A stretch of 64,000 nt of DNA, from contig NC_022111.1 in NCBI RefSeq assembly GCF_000163055.2, positions 248,001 through 312,000 on the forward strand, written 5' to 3'. The notes under the pieces are model-generated. The model was given only the letters and a program-made list of their open reading frames with translations, was not told the DNA's origin and did no database searches. Positions 36,860-45,531 of the stretch are shown here, piece after piece. The stretch comes from Prevotella sp. oral taxon 299 str. F0039. Its GTDB lineage: Bacteria > Bacteroidota > Bacteroidia > Bacteroidales > Bacteroidaceae. The first letter of the stretch is position 1. Each line of letters begins with the position of its first letter. Both the position numbers and the translations under genes were made by a program.

Positions 36860-37558
36860 TTAATCTTGTTCAGGGGTGATAAGTTTATAGCCCTTACCAT
36901 GAATATTAATGATTTCTATTTGTTCATCGTCTTTTAAATGTTTACGTAGTTTGGTTATATAAACATCCATAGAGCGTGCATTGAAATAGTTATCATCAAT
37001 CCAAATGGTTTTTAATGCGAAATCACGTTGTAGAATTTCGTTTGCATGTGAGCAAAGTAAAGCTAACAATTCATTTTCTTTAGTTGTTAGTTTTGTTTGC
37101 TTATCTCCAATTGTTAGCAATTGCTTTTGGGTATCAAACGTAAATCTACCAATGTTATACAATGTACTTTCTTTGTTCTTCTTACCATGTACGCGACGAA
37201 GAATAGCTTCAATACGGAATACTAGTTCTTCCATAGAGAATGGTTTTGTGATATAATCATCTGCTCCAATCTTGAATCCTTCTAATATATCCTCTTTTAA
37301 TGTTTTTGCAGTGAGGAATATTATAGGCATATCTGCATTTGATTGTCTTATTTCTTGTGCTAGAGTAAATCCGTCTTTTTTAGGCATCATTACATCAAGA
37401 ACGCAAATGTCAAATTTATTTTTCAAAAATTCTTTATATCCTGCTTCACCATCTGGGCAAAGAGTTGCTGCATAACCTTTTGCTTGTAGATATTCTCTAA
37501 GCAACATTCCTAGGTTCTCATCATCTTCGCACAATAAGATTTTTAATTTGTCTTCCAT
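36860..37558 (-). CDS. rprY: Response regulator RprY (OmpR family)
   Basis: DNA-binding response regulator of 232 residues. The receiver domain (1-120) has the acidic pair in LLCEDDENLGML, the phospho-acceptor Asp in VLDVMMPKKDG (about residue 55), and the Thr/Lys residues in FLTAKT and YITKPFSMEE. The C-terminal winged helix (about 135-228) contains TTKENELLALLCSHA and RSMDVYITKLRKHL. It closely resembles the Bacteroides RprY, whose partner RprX is the next gene upstream on the same strand, five bases away, forming a two-gene operon. Target genes cannot be read from the sequence. Confidence 0.93.
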   Translation of the reverse strand: MEDKLKILLCEDDENLGMLLREYLQAKGYAATLCPDGEAGYKEFLKNKFDICVLDVMMPKKDGFTLAQEIRQSNADMPIIFLTAKTLKEDILEGFKIGADDYITKPFSMEELVFRIEAILRRVHGKKNKESTLYNIGRFTFDTQKQLLTIGDKQTKLTTKENELLALLCSHANEILQRDFALKTIWIDDNYFNARSMDVYITKLRKHLKDDEQIEIINIHGKGYKLITPEQD

Positions 37559-37563
37559 AATTC

Positions 37564-39123
37564 TTAATTTTTAATTATTGGTAATTTAATTGTAAATGTT
37601 GTTCCTTTTCCATATTCACTTTCAACGATTATTTCTCCTCCATTAGCGTTTACAATCTGTTTTACGTATGCAAGTCCTAATCCGAATCCTTTAACGTCGT
37701 GAACATTGCCAGTGTGAACACGGTAGAATTTATCAAAAATTTTCTTTATATTGTCTTTTTTTATTCCTAAACCTGTATCTCTGATTGAGAGTATGATGTA
37801 ATCATTTTCATTCCATGTCTTTAAGAATATATCTAACGGGGTGTTAGGCTTTCTATATTTCACCGCATTGTCAAGAAGGTTGAATATTACATTTTGAAAA
37901 TGCATTTCATCAACATATACAGTCGAATCAACTGCCTCTATCTCAGTATAAATCTTTCCTCCAGTATGTTCTACACGCAAGGTAAAAGTATTTGCAATAT
38001 TATAAACCATCTCATTTAAGTCTAATTCTTTTGATTTATAGATTGCTTTATTGCGATCAAACATTGACATTTGAAGAACTTTTTCAACCAAAAAACGTAG
38101 TCGTTTTGATTCATCATTGATAACAGTTCCTATGTGTTTAAGCATGAATGGACTTTTGTTTATCGACTCGTCATTAAGCATTTGTGCCGCAAGGGAGATG
38201 CTAGAAATTGGCGTTTTTAATTCATGAGTCATATTATTAATAAAGTCATTCTTTAATTCTGTATATTTTTTTTGCCTGAATATTATGACAATCGTAAATA
38301 TAAATGTTATGAGCAGTACTATTGTAAATATTAATGATGGAATAACAAACCATACAGAAGAATAAATATACTTATCCATTTCTGGGAAATGGATACGCAC
38401 AACGCCTACCTTCGCTTGTGGATCATTTTTAAATAATACTTGAGAATAACAATAGTCTTCGTTGGCATCACTATAGTCTGGGCATCGATATATTTCTCGG
38501 CCATCTTGAGTTGAAACAATAAAATGATAAGGAATATCTATTCCGTAATTCATTAATTCAGCCTTTAGGTCTTGATCTAGAAGCTTAAAGTTAATTCTTT
38601 CTTTCAAAGGTTTCTCTGATGCAGAATAAAGTATTGAGTAAACAACCTCGTCGAGTAGACCCTTTTGATAAATATATCTGCTTTTTACTAATTCTTGGAA
38701 CGACTTTGAAGCCTCTGTTATAGAATTCTTATCTCTTTCGAGAATCATTCCCTTTGGAATTTTTGAAGGACGTATTGTTATCGTTTTTAACTCGAATGAA
38801 GAATAAACTGTTCCATCTTTACCTGTGACAGAGTATTGATGAGAATGTTGAATTGCTTTTCCTCCTTTTTTTGATAAAGCATTTATAGAATCTTGAATAA
38901 AAGCTTTACGTTCTGTTTCGTTAATATCTTTTTCAAGATAGCGTAAAGTTTCATTGAGTTCTAAGTTTTTTGAGGCTTGATATAAAGCACGATTTACCGA
39001 TTCATTAAATTGCTCTTTCTTCATTTGCACCATTCGTTGCATATACTGCAATTGTAAAAAGAGTAGTGCAAGGAAAGAAAATCCCATGATAACTGCTATT
39101 ATTCCTATTGTCCTCTTTTTCAT
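37564..39123 (-). CDS. rprX: Sensor histidine kinase RprX
   Basis: Membrane sensor kinase of 519 residues. TM1 (about 6-26) and TM2 (about 258-284) frame a periplasmic sensor domain. Then come the H-box FINNMTHELKTPISSISLAA (phospho-accepting His), the N-box FNLLDNAVKY, and the G boxes RDTGLGIKK and FGLGLAYVKQIV. It is co-transcribed with rprY. The start is the ATG at 39123. A -7 element TATATTTG at 39129-39136 on the minus strand ends only five bases before this ATG, so the mRNA may be leaderless, or the promoter may lie elsewhere. Confidence 0.93.
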   Translation of the reverse strand: MKKRTIGIIAVIMGFSFLALLFLQLQYMQRMVQMKKEQFNESVNRALYQASKNLELNETLRYLEKDINETERKAFIQDSINALSKKGGKAIQHSHQYSVTGKDGTVYSSFELKTITIRPSKIPKGMILERDKNSITEASKSFQELVKSRYIYQKGLLDEVVYSILYSASEKPLKERINFKLLDQDLKAELMNYGIDIPYHFIVSTQDGREIYRCPDYSDANEDYCYSQVLFKNDPQAKVGVVRIHFPEMDKYIYSSVWFVIPSLIFTIVLLITFIFTIVIIFRQKKYTELKNDFINNMTHELKTPISSISLAAQMLNDESINKSPFMLKHIGTVINDESKRLRFLVEKVLQMSMFDRNKAIYKSKELDLNEMVYNIANTFTLRVEHTGGKIYTEIEAVDSTVYVDEMHFQNVIFNLLDNAVKYRKPNTPLDIFLKTWNENDYIILSIRDTGLGIKKDNIKKIFDKFYRVHTGNVHDVKGFGLGLAYVKQIVNANGGEIIVESEYGKGTTFTIKLPIIKN

Positions 39124-39424
39124 ATTTGCAAATATAGGATATTGAATAATGAATTAACATGTTAGTGTTAATAAAATCTCCTTTATTAGTGTATGTTAAC
39201 TATTATCTCTTCTTAAGTTGTAAATATAAAACTATGTTTTTAATTATCTCTGGGTTAAACTGGTTTTATAAGGACCAAAAAAGAAAGAAAATATTTGTAT
39301 GTAGGATAAAAATATATTCTTCTATCTGTTTCATGTTACAAGTTTTATAATCCAAAGAAGTTATAAGTAAAAACAATAAACATAATAAGTTATCATATAA
39401 TCTTTTTTTATTATCTTTGCATTA
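39124..39424. promoter_or_regulatory. Divergent spacer with two start-proximal -7 elements
   Basis: On the minus strand TATATTTG (39129-39136) sits five bases from the rprX ATG. On the plus strand TATCTTTG (39412-39419) sits five bases from the ATG of the DUF6621-like gene. No clear -33 element was found for either. The rest is AT-rich, without a hairpin, repeat or credible gene. Confidence 0.5.
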
Positions 39425-40030
39425 ATGGAAAATAATCTTTTAAATACAGAGGATTGGAGTGAAAATGTTATCATTGTAGATGCAGAATGCATTGATAATA
39501 CAGCTTTTCACCTTATTGTAAACTTCGAAAGAATGCTCGAACGTCGTATTCCGAAAGCAGACTTTGCCCATTGGCTAGATTGTATTGCATTAGATGGAGG
39601 AATAAGGGAAGGAGAAAATAGTATTCAAGTGATTCTGCTGCATGATAAAAAATCAAAGCAATTGAATAATTTTACTCCAGCTAATTTCGAAGAAGAACTC
39701 AACCAAAAAGCATTTAAAGATCATCTTGGAGAATTCGTTATTTCTTCGTTTCCATATGAAGAAATTGTGGAGAAAGATGCTCTCTTTACAGATATCACAT
39801 CAACAATATGCAACCACTCCAATGTTAAAAGAGTGATGATTATTCCTAATCACGAAAAAGAATCATTATGGACTGAATTAAGGATGACTCTTAGTAGAGT
39901 TGATGATGAGAACAAGAAAATAACTCTTTTTGCCATGCAACCAATGCAAGGTGGCAATTTTAAACAAGAGATTCTTGGGTATTCACTTATGAGTGCCCTC
40001 GGAATTCGGGGTTCAGAATTAAAAGATTAG
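39425..40030 (+). CDS. DUF6621-like protein of unknown function
   Basis: A 201-residue soluble protein, predominantly acidic, with no signal peptide or membrane helix. It resembles a Bacteroidales-specific family (DUF6621 type) with ENVIIVDAECIDNTAFHLIVN near the N-terminus (quoted in part as IIVDAECIDNTAFHL) and a C-terminal GSELKD. No catalytic motif is recognisable. Thirty-seven bases separate it from the carboxynorspermidine dehydrogenase gene, so they are probably one operon, which hints at a role near polyamine synthesis (inference). Only about five bases separate the -7 element from its ATG. Confidence 0.75.
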   Translation: MENNLLNTEDWSENVIIVDAECIDNTAFHLIVNFERMLERRIPKADFAHWLDCIALDGGIREGENSIQVILLHDKKSKQLNNFTPANFEEELNQKAFKDHLGEFVISSFPYEEIVEKDALFTDITSTICNHSNVKRVMIIPNHEKESLWTELRMTLSRVDDENKKITLFAMQPMQGGNFKQEILGYSLMSALGIRGSELKD

Positions 40031-40067
40031 TATAAAGAAATAAACAAAATAATAACAATATACAAAT

Positions 40068-41261
40068 ATGGGAAAAGTATTAATGATTGGTGCAGGTGGT
40101 GTTGCTACTGTTGCTGCATTCAAAATCGCACAAAATGCGGATGTTTTTACAGAATTTATGATCGCTTCTCGCCGTAAAGAAAAATGTGATCAAATTGTAA
40201 AAGCAATAGGAAACCCAAAGATTAAGACTGCACAAGTTGATGCTGATGATGTTGAACAGCTTAAAGAGCTATTCAATAGTTATAAACCTGAACTCGTAAT
40301 AAACTTAGCTCTCCCTTATCAAGACTTAACTATTATGGAGGCATGTTTAGCATGTGGAGTTAATTATTTAGACACTGCGAACTATGAACCCAAAGATGAA
40401 GCACACTTTGAGTATAGCTGGCAATGGGCATATAAGAAACGCTTTGAAGATGCAGGCTTAACTGCTATTCTTGGATGCGGATTCGATCCTGGTGTATCTG
40501 GTATCTTTACTGCATATGCTGCAAAGCATTATTTCGATGAAATTCACTATCTAGATATCGTAGATTGCAATGCTGGTAATCACCATAAAGCATTTGCTAC
40601 CAACTTTAACCCCGAGATAAATATTCGTGAGATCACTCAAAAAGGACTTTATTATAAAGAAGGTCAATGGATTGAAACTGAACCCTTGGAAATCCATCAG
40701 CCATTAACTTACCCCAATATTGGTCCTAGAGAGAGTTATCTTCTTCATCATGAAGAACTCGAAAGTTTGGTAAAAAATTACCCAACTATTAAGCAAGCAC
40801 GTTTCTGGATGACCTTTGGAGAACAATATATCAATCACCTTAGAGTGATAGAGAATATCGGAATGGCAAGTATTGTTCCCATTGATTATAATGGTCAGCA
40901 AATTGTTCCATTGCAATTCTTGAAGGCAGTTTTACCAAATCCACAAGATTTAGGTGAGAACTACGAAGGAGAAACAAGTATTGGTTGTCGAATTCGTGGT
41001 ATTAAAGATGGTAAAGAACTTACTTATTATGTATATAATAACTGCAAACACCAAGATGCTTATAACGAAACAGGTATGCAAGGTGTTAGCTATACAACTG
41101 GAGTTCCTGCTATGATAGGAGCCATGATGTTCTTCAAAGGCTTATGGAAAAGACCTGGAGTATGGAATGTTGAAGAGTTTGACCCAGATCCATTTATGGA
41201 AGAACTCAATAAGCAAGGACTTCCATGGCATGAGGTTTTCAACGGAGATCTTGAGTTATAA
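40068..41261 (+). CDS. Carboxynorspermidine dehydrogenase / saccharopine dehydrogenase family
   Basis: NADPH-dependent enzyme of 397 residues that, in the Bacteroidales version of the alternative polyamine pathway, condenses aspartate semialdehyde with a diamine to form carboxyspermidine or carboxynorspermidine. The Rossmann fold is visible at the N-terminus (VLMIGAGGVATVAAFKIA), followed by LVINLALPYQDLTIMEACL and ILGCGFDPGVSGIFTAYA, both typical of the saccharopine dehydrogenase-like family. True saccharopine dehydrogenase is the alternative, but the length and Bacteroidetes context favour the polyamine enzyme. A terminator hairpin separates it from recA. Confidence 0.85.
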   Translation: MGKVLMIGAGGVATVAAFKIAQNADVFTEFMIASRRKEKCDQIVKAIGNPKIKTAQVDADDVEQLKELFNSYKPELVINLALPYQDLTIMEACLACGVNYLDTANYEPKDEAHFEYSWQWAYKKRFEDAGLTAILGCGFDPGVSGIFTAYAAKHYFDEIHYLDIVDCNAGNHHKAFATNFNPEINIREITQKGLYYKEGQWIETEPLEIHQPLTYPNIGPRESYLLHHEELESLVKNYPTIKQARFWMTFGEQYINHLRVIENIGMASIVPIDYNGQQIVPLQFLKAVLPNPQDLGENYEGETSIGCRIRGIKDGKELTYYVYNNCKHQDAYNETGMQGVSYTTGVPAMIGAMMFFKGLWKRPGVWNVEEFDPDPFMEELNKQGLPWHEVFNGDLEL

Positions 41262-41285
41262 GAATCTGAATGGTAATATATTTAT

Positions 41286-41321
41286 GAAATAAACAAACCT
41301 CATTGTGAGGTTGTTTATTTC
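41286..41321 (+). terminator. Terminator before recA
   Basis: A long stem: GAAATAAACAAACCTCA against TGAGGTTGTTTATTTC with a three-base loop. The T-tail is weak, so it may terminate incompletely and let some transcription reach recA. Confidence 0.7.
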
Positions 41322-41361
41322 ATTATTGATTATAAACTTTAAACTACTTAGAAAAACAAGC

Positions 41362-42393
41362 ATGGCTAAAGAAAAAGAGAAGAGCCCACAAGAGGGTTTA
41401 CAAGAGAATAAGCTAAAGGCTCTACAAGCCGCAATGGCAAAGATAGAGAAAGACTTTGGACGTGGAGCAATTATGCGTATGGGAGATGAAAATATTGAGA
41501 ATATTGATGTTATCCCCACTGGTAGTATCGGACTTGACCTGGCTTTAGGTGTTGGAGGCTATCCCAAAGGACGTATTATAGAAATCTATGGTCCCGAATC
41601 TTCAGGTAAAACCACTCTTGCAATACATGCTATTGCTGAAGCACAAAAGGCAGGTGGCGTTGCAGCATTTATCGATGCAGAACATGCTTTCGATCGTTTT
41701 TATGCTGAAAAGCTTGGTGTTAATATCAATGAACTATGGATTTCACAGCCAGATACTGGTGAACAAGCTCTTGAAATTGCAGATCAATTAATTCGTTCTT
41801 CTGCAGTTGATATTGTAGTTATAGACTCTGTAGCTGCTCTTACTCCTAAAAAAGAACTCGATGGAGACATGGGTGACAATAATGTCGGATTGCAAGCACG
41901 TCTTATGAGCCAAGCTCTTAGAAAGCTAACAAGTACCATCAATAAAACAAATACAACATGTATCTTTATTAATCAGCTACGTGATAAGATTGGAGTAACA
42001 TATGGACCGTCAGAAACAACAACGGGTGGAAATGCTTTGAAGTTTTATTCTAGCGTGCGTTTAGATATCAGACGTGGCACAGCAATAAAGGATGGAGATG
42101 AACCAATCGGTAATGAAACCCGTGTAAAGGTAGTGAAAAACAAGGTTGCTCCTCCATTTAAGAAGGCAGAGTTTGATATTATGTATGGTGAAGGTATCTC
42201 TAAAATTGGCGAGATTATCGATCTTGGGGTTGAACATAACATCATAACAAAGAGCGGTTCATGGTTTTCTTATAAAGAATCTAAATTAGGTCAAGGAAGA
42301 GATGCAGCAAAAAGGTTATTAAAAGACAATCCCGAACTATGTGAAGAGATTGAAGGTTTAATAAAAGAAGCTATTCGCAATAAAAAGAATTAA
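41362..42393 (+). CDS. recA: Recombinase RecA
   Basis: ATP-dependent strand-exchange protein for homologous recombination and repair. The 343-residue protein has Walker [10 protein letters not shown], Walker [10 protein letters not shown], the L2/helix region with [10 protein letters not shown] and the [18 protein letters not shown] stretch. I choose the ATG at 41362 ([12 protein letters not shown]); the in-frame frame back to 41305 crosses the terminator hairpin and gives unrelated residues. Monocistronic, with a strong terminator 28 bases after the stop. No LexA-like box is recognised upstream. Confidence 0.97.
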   Translation: MAKEKEKSPQEGLQENKLKALQAAMAKIEKDFGRGAIMRMGDENIENIDVIPTGSIGLDLALGVGGYPKGRIIEIYGPESSGKTTLAIHAIAEAQKAGGVAAFIDAEHAFDRFYAEKLGVNINELWISQPDTGEQALEIADQLIRSSAVDIVVIDSVAALTPKKELDGDMGDNNVGLQARLMSQALRKLTSTINKTNTTCIFINQLRDKIGVTYGPSETTTGGNALKFYSSVRLDIRRGTAIKDGDEPIGNETRVKVVKNKVAPPFKKAEFDIMYGEGISKIGEIIDLGVEHNIITKSGSWFSYKESKLGQGRDAAKRLLKDNPELCEEIEGLIKEAIRNKKN

Positions 42394-42420
42394 AAAGAGC
42401 AGTCGAGATAAATAATAAAA

Positions 42421-42459
42421 AGCGATGATGTTATAGCAACGTCATCGCTTTCTTTTTTA
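42421..42459 (+). terminator. Terminator after recA
   Basis: AGCGATGATGTT pairs with AACGTCATCGCT (one mismatch) and is followed by TTCTTTTTT. Confidence 0.88.
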
Positions 42460-42506
42460 ATATACTTATTTCTTGAGTTTTAGAGAATAAGTTCCTGATT
42501 TTCTAT

Positions 42507-43970
42507 TTATTCCGATCCGTTTTTGGATTTTAGGAATTGATCAGGTAAGTGAAATGTATAGTTTCTATCAAATACTGCTCGTACTTTGTTTATCTCTAAA
42601 ATACTTGTACCGCTACCTGCACCGAGTGATCCACTAAGGTATGCAATCTTATCATCAAGCTCTAAGTAGTGCTTTTGTTTCAACATTCTGAGTGCTGCAA
42701 TGAAAGTATGTTGTGAAGAAACATGTTCTTTTTGATATACTGGAATAACTCCATAACTCAAATTTAATAAACGTTGAGTCTTTTCTTTGTAGCAAATAGC
42801 AAGTACAGGAGTAGGTCCTCTAAATGAAGCAAGTGCTCTTGCAGTCTGTCCTGTTTCACTATCGGTGATAATTCCCTTAACACCTAAGTGTTGAGTCGCT
42901 TCAATTGCAGCACGAGCAAGGAACTCTCTTTGATCTGTTACGTCAGCAACTGGATCAATATCGTGCTCTCTCATCTTATCTTTTTCAGCTTGTTCTGCAA
43001 TTGCAGCCATTGTTTTTACTGCTTCAATAGGATACTTTCCTGAAGCAGTTTCACCACTAAGCATCAAAGCATCAGTACGATAATAGATCGCATTTGCAAT
43101 GTCGGTGACTTCAGCACGTGTTGGTCTTGGGTTGTTAATCATAGTGTGCAACATTTGGGTTGCTACGATAACAGGTTTCTTCTTCAATACACATTTATGG
43201 ATAATTGAGCGTTGAATACCAGGAATACATTCGATTGGCACCTCAATACCTAAGTCACCACGAGCAATCATGATACCATACGAAGCGTCAATAATCTCGT
43301 CAATGTTATCAACTCCTTCTTGATTTTCAATCTTTGAGATGATTTTAATATCACTTCCGTGTTCATCTAAGATATCTTGAACAGCTTTAATGTCAGCAGC
43401 AGAGCGTACAAAAGAGTGAGCAATGAAATCAATATCTTGTTCAATAGCAAGAAGAATGTTTTCTTTGTCACGTTCTGTTAATGCAGGAAGATCGATATGT
43501 TCTCCAGGAACATTAACACTTTTACGTGCACCTAAAACGCCTTCATTTTGTACTTCAACAAGAAGATGGTCGTTTTCTTTACCTGTTACCAACATATCTA
43601 ATGCACCATCATCAAACAAGATGTGGTCTCCCTCTTTCACGTCTCTTACTATTTCAGTGTAAGAAACATTGATATGATCGTGTGTTGTAATCTTATCAGG
43701 ACAACCATAGATGTTTACTTTCTCTCCGATGTGATATTGAATGGGTTCATCAACTGATGTTGTTCTGATTTCAGGACCTTTAGTATCTATCAATAAAGCA
43801 ATATGAGGAGAAACTGCACGAACATTCTTTATAATCTTTTTTATACCTTCTTTGGGAGCATGTGCCGTGTTCATTCTAACGACATTCATTCCTGCAAAAA
43901 AGAGTTTTCTTAGAAACTCCTCGTCACAGCGAAAGTCACTAATAGAGCAAACTATTTTAGTTTGTTTCAT
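42507..43970 (-). CDS. pyk: Pyruvate kinase
   Basis: Last step of glycolysis: phosphoenolpyruvate to pyruvate with ATP formation. I start at the ATG at 43970 (MKQTKIVCSISDFRCDEEF), the usual pyruvate-kinase N-terminus; an in-frame extension to 44042 adds 24 residues of low complexity. The 487-residue protein has the substrate/metal motif IISKIENQEGVDNI, the ADP/Mg region MIARGDLGIEVP and ATQMLHTMINNPRPTRAEV. The C-terminal domain is present but ends with a basic tail. A -7 element lies at 44109-44116, so the leader is about 130 bases. Confidence 0.96.
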   Translation of the reverse strand: MKQTKIVCSISDFRCDEEFLRKLFFAGMNVVRMNTAHAPKEGIKKIIKNVRAVSPHIALLIDTKGPEIRTTSVDEPIQYHIGEKVNIYGCPDKITTHDHINVSYTEIVRDVKEGDHILFDDGALDMLVTGKENDHLLVEVQNEGVLGARKSVNVPGEHIDLPALTERDKENILLAIEQDIDFIAHSFVRSAADIKAVQDILDEHGSDIKIISKIENQEGVDNIDEIIDASYGIMIARGDLGIEVPIECIPGIQRSIIHKCVLKKKPVIVATQMLHTMINNPRPTRAEVTDIANAIYYRTDALMLSGETASGKYPIEAVKTMAAIAEQAEKDKMREHDIDPVADVTDQREFLARAAIEATQHLGVKGIITDSETGQTARALASFRGPTPVLAICYKEKTQRLLNLSYGVIPVYQKEHVSSQHTFIAALRMLKQKHYLELDDKIAYLSGSLGAGSGTSILEINKVRAVFDRNYTFHLPDQFLKSKNGSE

Positions 43971-44108
43971 ATATATAATGTATTGAAATTTAGAATAAAA
44001 AATAATATATTGCAAATCTACATATTTTTTTTGATATACCAATCAACAGCATACTAAAATATGTTGTTTAAACAGGTGTTACATTATAATTTATTTCTTT
44101 GGAAAATG

Positions 44109-44116
44109 CAAAGATA
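44109..44116 (-). promoter_or_regulatory. -7 promoter element for pyk
   Basis: The minus strand reads TATCTTTG, followed by CA, 139 bases upstream of the pyk ATG at 43970. Confidence 0.65.
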
Positions 44117-44178
44117 TGGTGATTTGTTTCTAAAAGAATTTTAGCTAATATGTAAAAGAATCGCAAAAAAAATCATAC

Positions 44179-44222
44179 AAGATGATAGCTTTTACGTGCT
44201 AATAAAGATGCTGTAAGAAGAT
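44179..44222. repeat. 22-bp-type repeat, two decayed units (array F)
   Basis: Two consecutive 22-base units at 44179 (core AAGATGATAGCTTTT) and 44201 (core AATAAAGATGCTGTA). They lie between the pyk promoter and the terminator at 44258, again outside both predicted transcripts. The rest of 43971-44379 is the pyk leader and AT-rich DNA. Confidence 0.5.
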
Positions 44223-44257
44223 TTAAGGCGCTATTATAGTTGGATTATTCATGAAAA

Positions 44258-44306
44258 TAAAAAAGCAAAGAGCCATTTAAAACTTAAAGTTATACTTGGT
44301 CTTTGC
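44258..44306 (-). terminator. Terminator of the 44380-45177 gene
   Basis: GCAAAGAGCC (44265-44274) pairs with GGTCTTTGC (44298-44306, one G-U) around a large loop. On the minus strand it is followed by TTTTTTATTTTC; on the plus strand a T-run also follows. Confidence 0.7.
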
Positions 44307-44379
44307 CTTTATTTTTTTTATATTCTACGCTATCCTATTTTTTTTAGATATGAATAGGGTGGTAGTGTTGCTTGATTAA

Positions 44380-45177
44380 TTATCTAATAACCACCTTTTT
44401 ACCATTGATGATGTAGATACCTCTTGTGAGTTTATCTACTGTTGTGTTGAGACGAAGACCATCAATTGTGTAGATTTCAGCAGGTTTATTTGAGTTATTT
44501 GTTACTGTTGTGTTGTTAATTCCAGTTTCAGGGCCTGCTTCTCCTTCAATTCTTACACCGAAATCGTGCATTGAACCAGCATAACCTACTTTGTCATTTA
44601 AATTGAATGGAGGTACTGTTCTTCCATAAGCATAGCCGTCTCCGTCGCAAAGAATGCGGAATCTTGTAGTTTCTTCTTTTGCAGTTGCAGGTACCGTAAA
44701 TTTAAATGTGTGTTGAACTACACCGAGATGGCCTAATGCTGTTTGTTGACTTTTACGATATGTATCTGTGTTATAGGGCTCATGTCCCCATGAACTATTA
44801 TTTTTTGAAGCGGTAGAACCTACTTTAGCAAAAGCACGTTGTTGGTCTTCGAATGTGCCATCATGATCCCAATCGAAACCAATTGCAATGTCCCATGACC
44901 AAATGCCTGCACGAACATCAAGTGTAACTTCTTGTCCTTTTTTTACTGTAAATGAATATTCGTCCTGCAACCAGTTGTAAGATTGTCTGCCATTTGTATC
45001 GGTATAAGTCATAACAGTGTTGCCATCAATACTTACATTCACGCTATAAAGTGATTGAGTTGCTGCATGCATTGCTGTAGGAACGGTTTGATAAGGTTGT
45101 GTGTAGCTTTGCGCTTGTGCAAAGTTAAAGGCGTATAAAGCCATACCTAGGCTTAAAAGAGAAGTAAAAATTTTCAT
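44380..45177 (-). CDS. Secreted protein with GEVED-like domain and short T9SS-type C-terminus
   Basis: A 265-residue exported protein. After the signal peptide (about 1-22, ending AQA/QSY) a beta-rich region contains IAIGFDWDHDGTFEDQQRAF, a stretch with the acidic calcium-type pattern of GEVED-like modules found in secreted Bacteroidetes proteins. FRILCDGDGYAYGRTVPPF follows. The C-terminus, EIYTIDGLRLNTTVDKL then RGIYIINGKKVVIR, is the short Prevotella-type sorting domain of the type IX secretion system. No enzymatic function is evident; it could bind carbohydrate or calcium at the surface. It has its own terminator. Confidence 0.75.
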   Translation of the reverse strand: MKIFTSLLSLGMALYAFNFAQAQSYTQPYQTVPTAMHAATQSLYSVNVSIDGNTVMTYTDTNGRQSYNWLQDEYSFTVKKGQEVTLDVRAGIWSWDIAIGFDWDHDGTFEDQQRAFAKVGSTASKNNSSWGHEPYNTDTYRKSQQTALGHLGVVQHTFKFTVPATAKEETTRFRILCDGDGYAYGRTVPPFNLNDKVGYAGSMHDFGVRIEGEAGPETGINNTTVTNNSNKPAEIYTIDGLRLNTTVDKLTRGIYIINGKKVVIR

Positions 45178-45393
45178 AATAGATTGTTTTTTTATTTGTA
45201 ATAATTGTTATTAAGTTACTTAGTTTTACATCTTGTTCTATCTACATATTCTTGTTTGTTTGTTTTATTAGTATAGATGTGTAGTTTTATTTCAATACAA
45301 AAGTAATAGTTTTATTGATATTAAACAAATAAAAGCCTTTAAAATATTTCTTTAACACTTACTTTTTTTAGTTGTCTTGTTGCCTTTTAGGTG

Positions 45394-45485
45394 GTAGGCA
45401 GATATAAAATAAGATGAATAATCTTAAGACTTTCCTTTTAGCCTTATATATAATAAGGTGGAATGAATCTAAGATTATTCATCTT
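45394..45485. repeat. Long perfect hairpin element related to the 15298-15368 structure
   Basis: A perfect 16-bp inverted repeat, AAGATGAATAATCTTA (45411-45426) and TAAGATTATTCATCTT (45470-45485), encloses a 43-base loop that itself holds CCTTAT-ATATA-ATAAGG. Parts of it, GTAGGCAGAT and TTTAGCC-TATATATAATAAGGTG, also occur together at about 15332-15365, but there without the outer inverted repeat. It lies between the convergent-free minus genes at 45177 and 45532 (both minus), where it could serve as a terminator for the peptidase gene. The remaining bases of 45178-45531 show nothing else. Confidence 0.6.
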
Positions 45486-45531
45486 TTATTGTTACTATAA
45501 GCGTATTTACTTATAGTTTATGGTGCGATGA

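Noticed and set aside
45411..45485. Insertion sequence or transposon end at the 16-bp inverted repeat
   Set aside because: There is no transposase, no target-site duplication visible and only 75 bases in total; kept only as a hairpin element.
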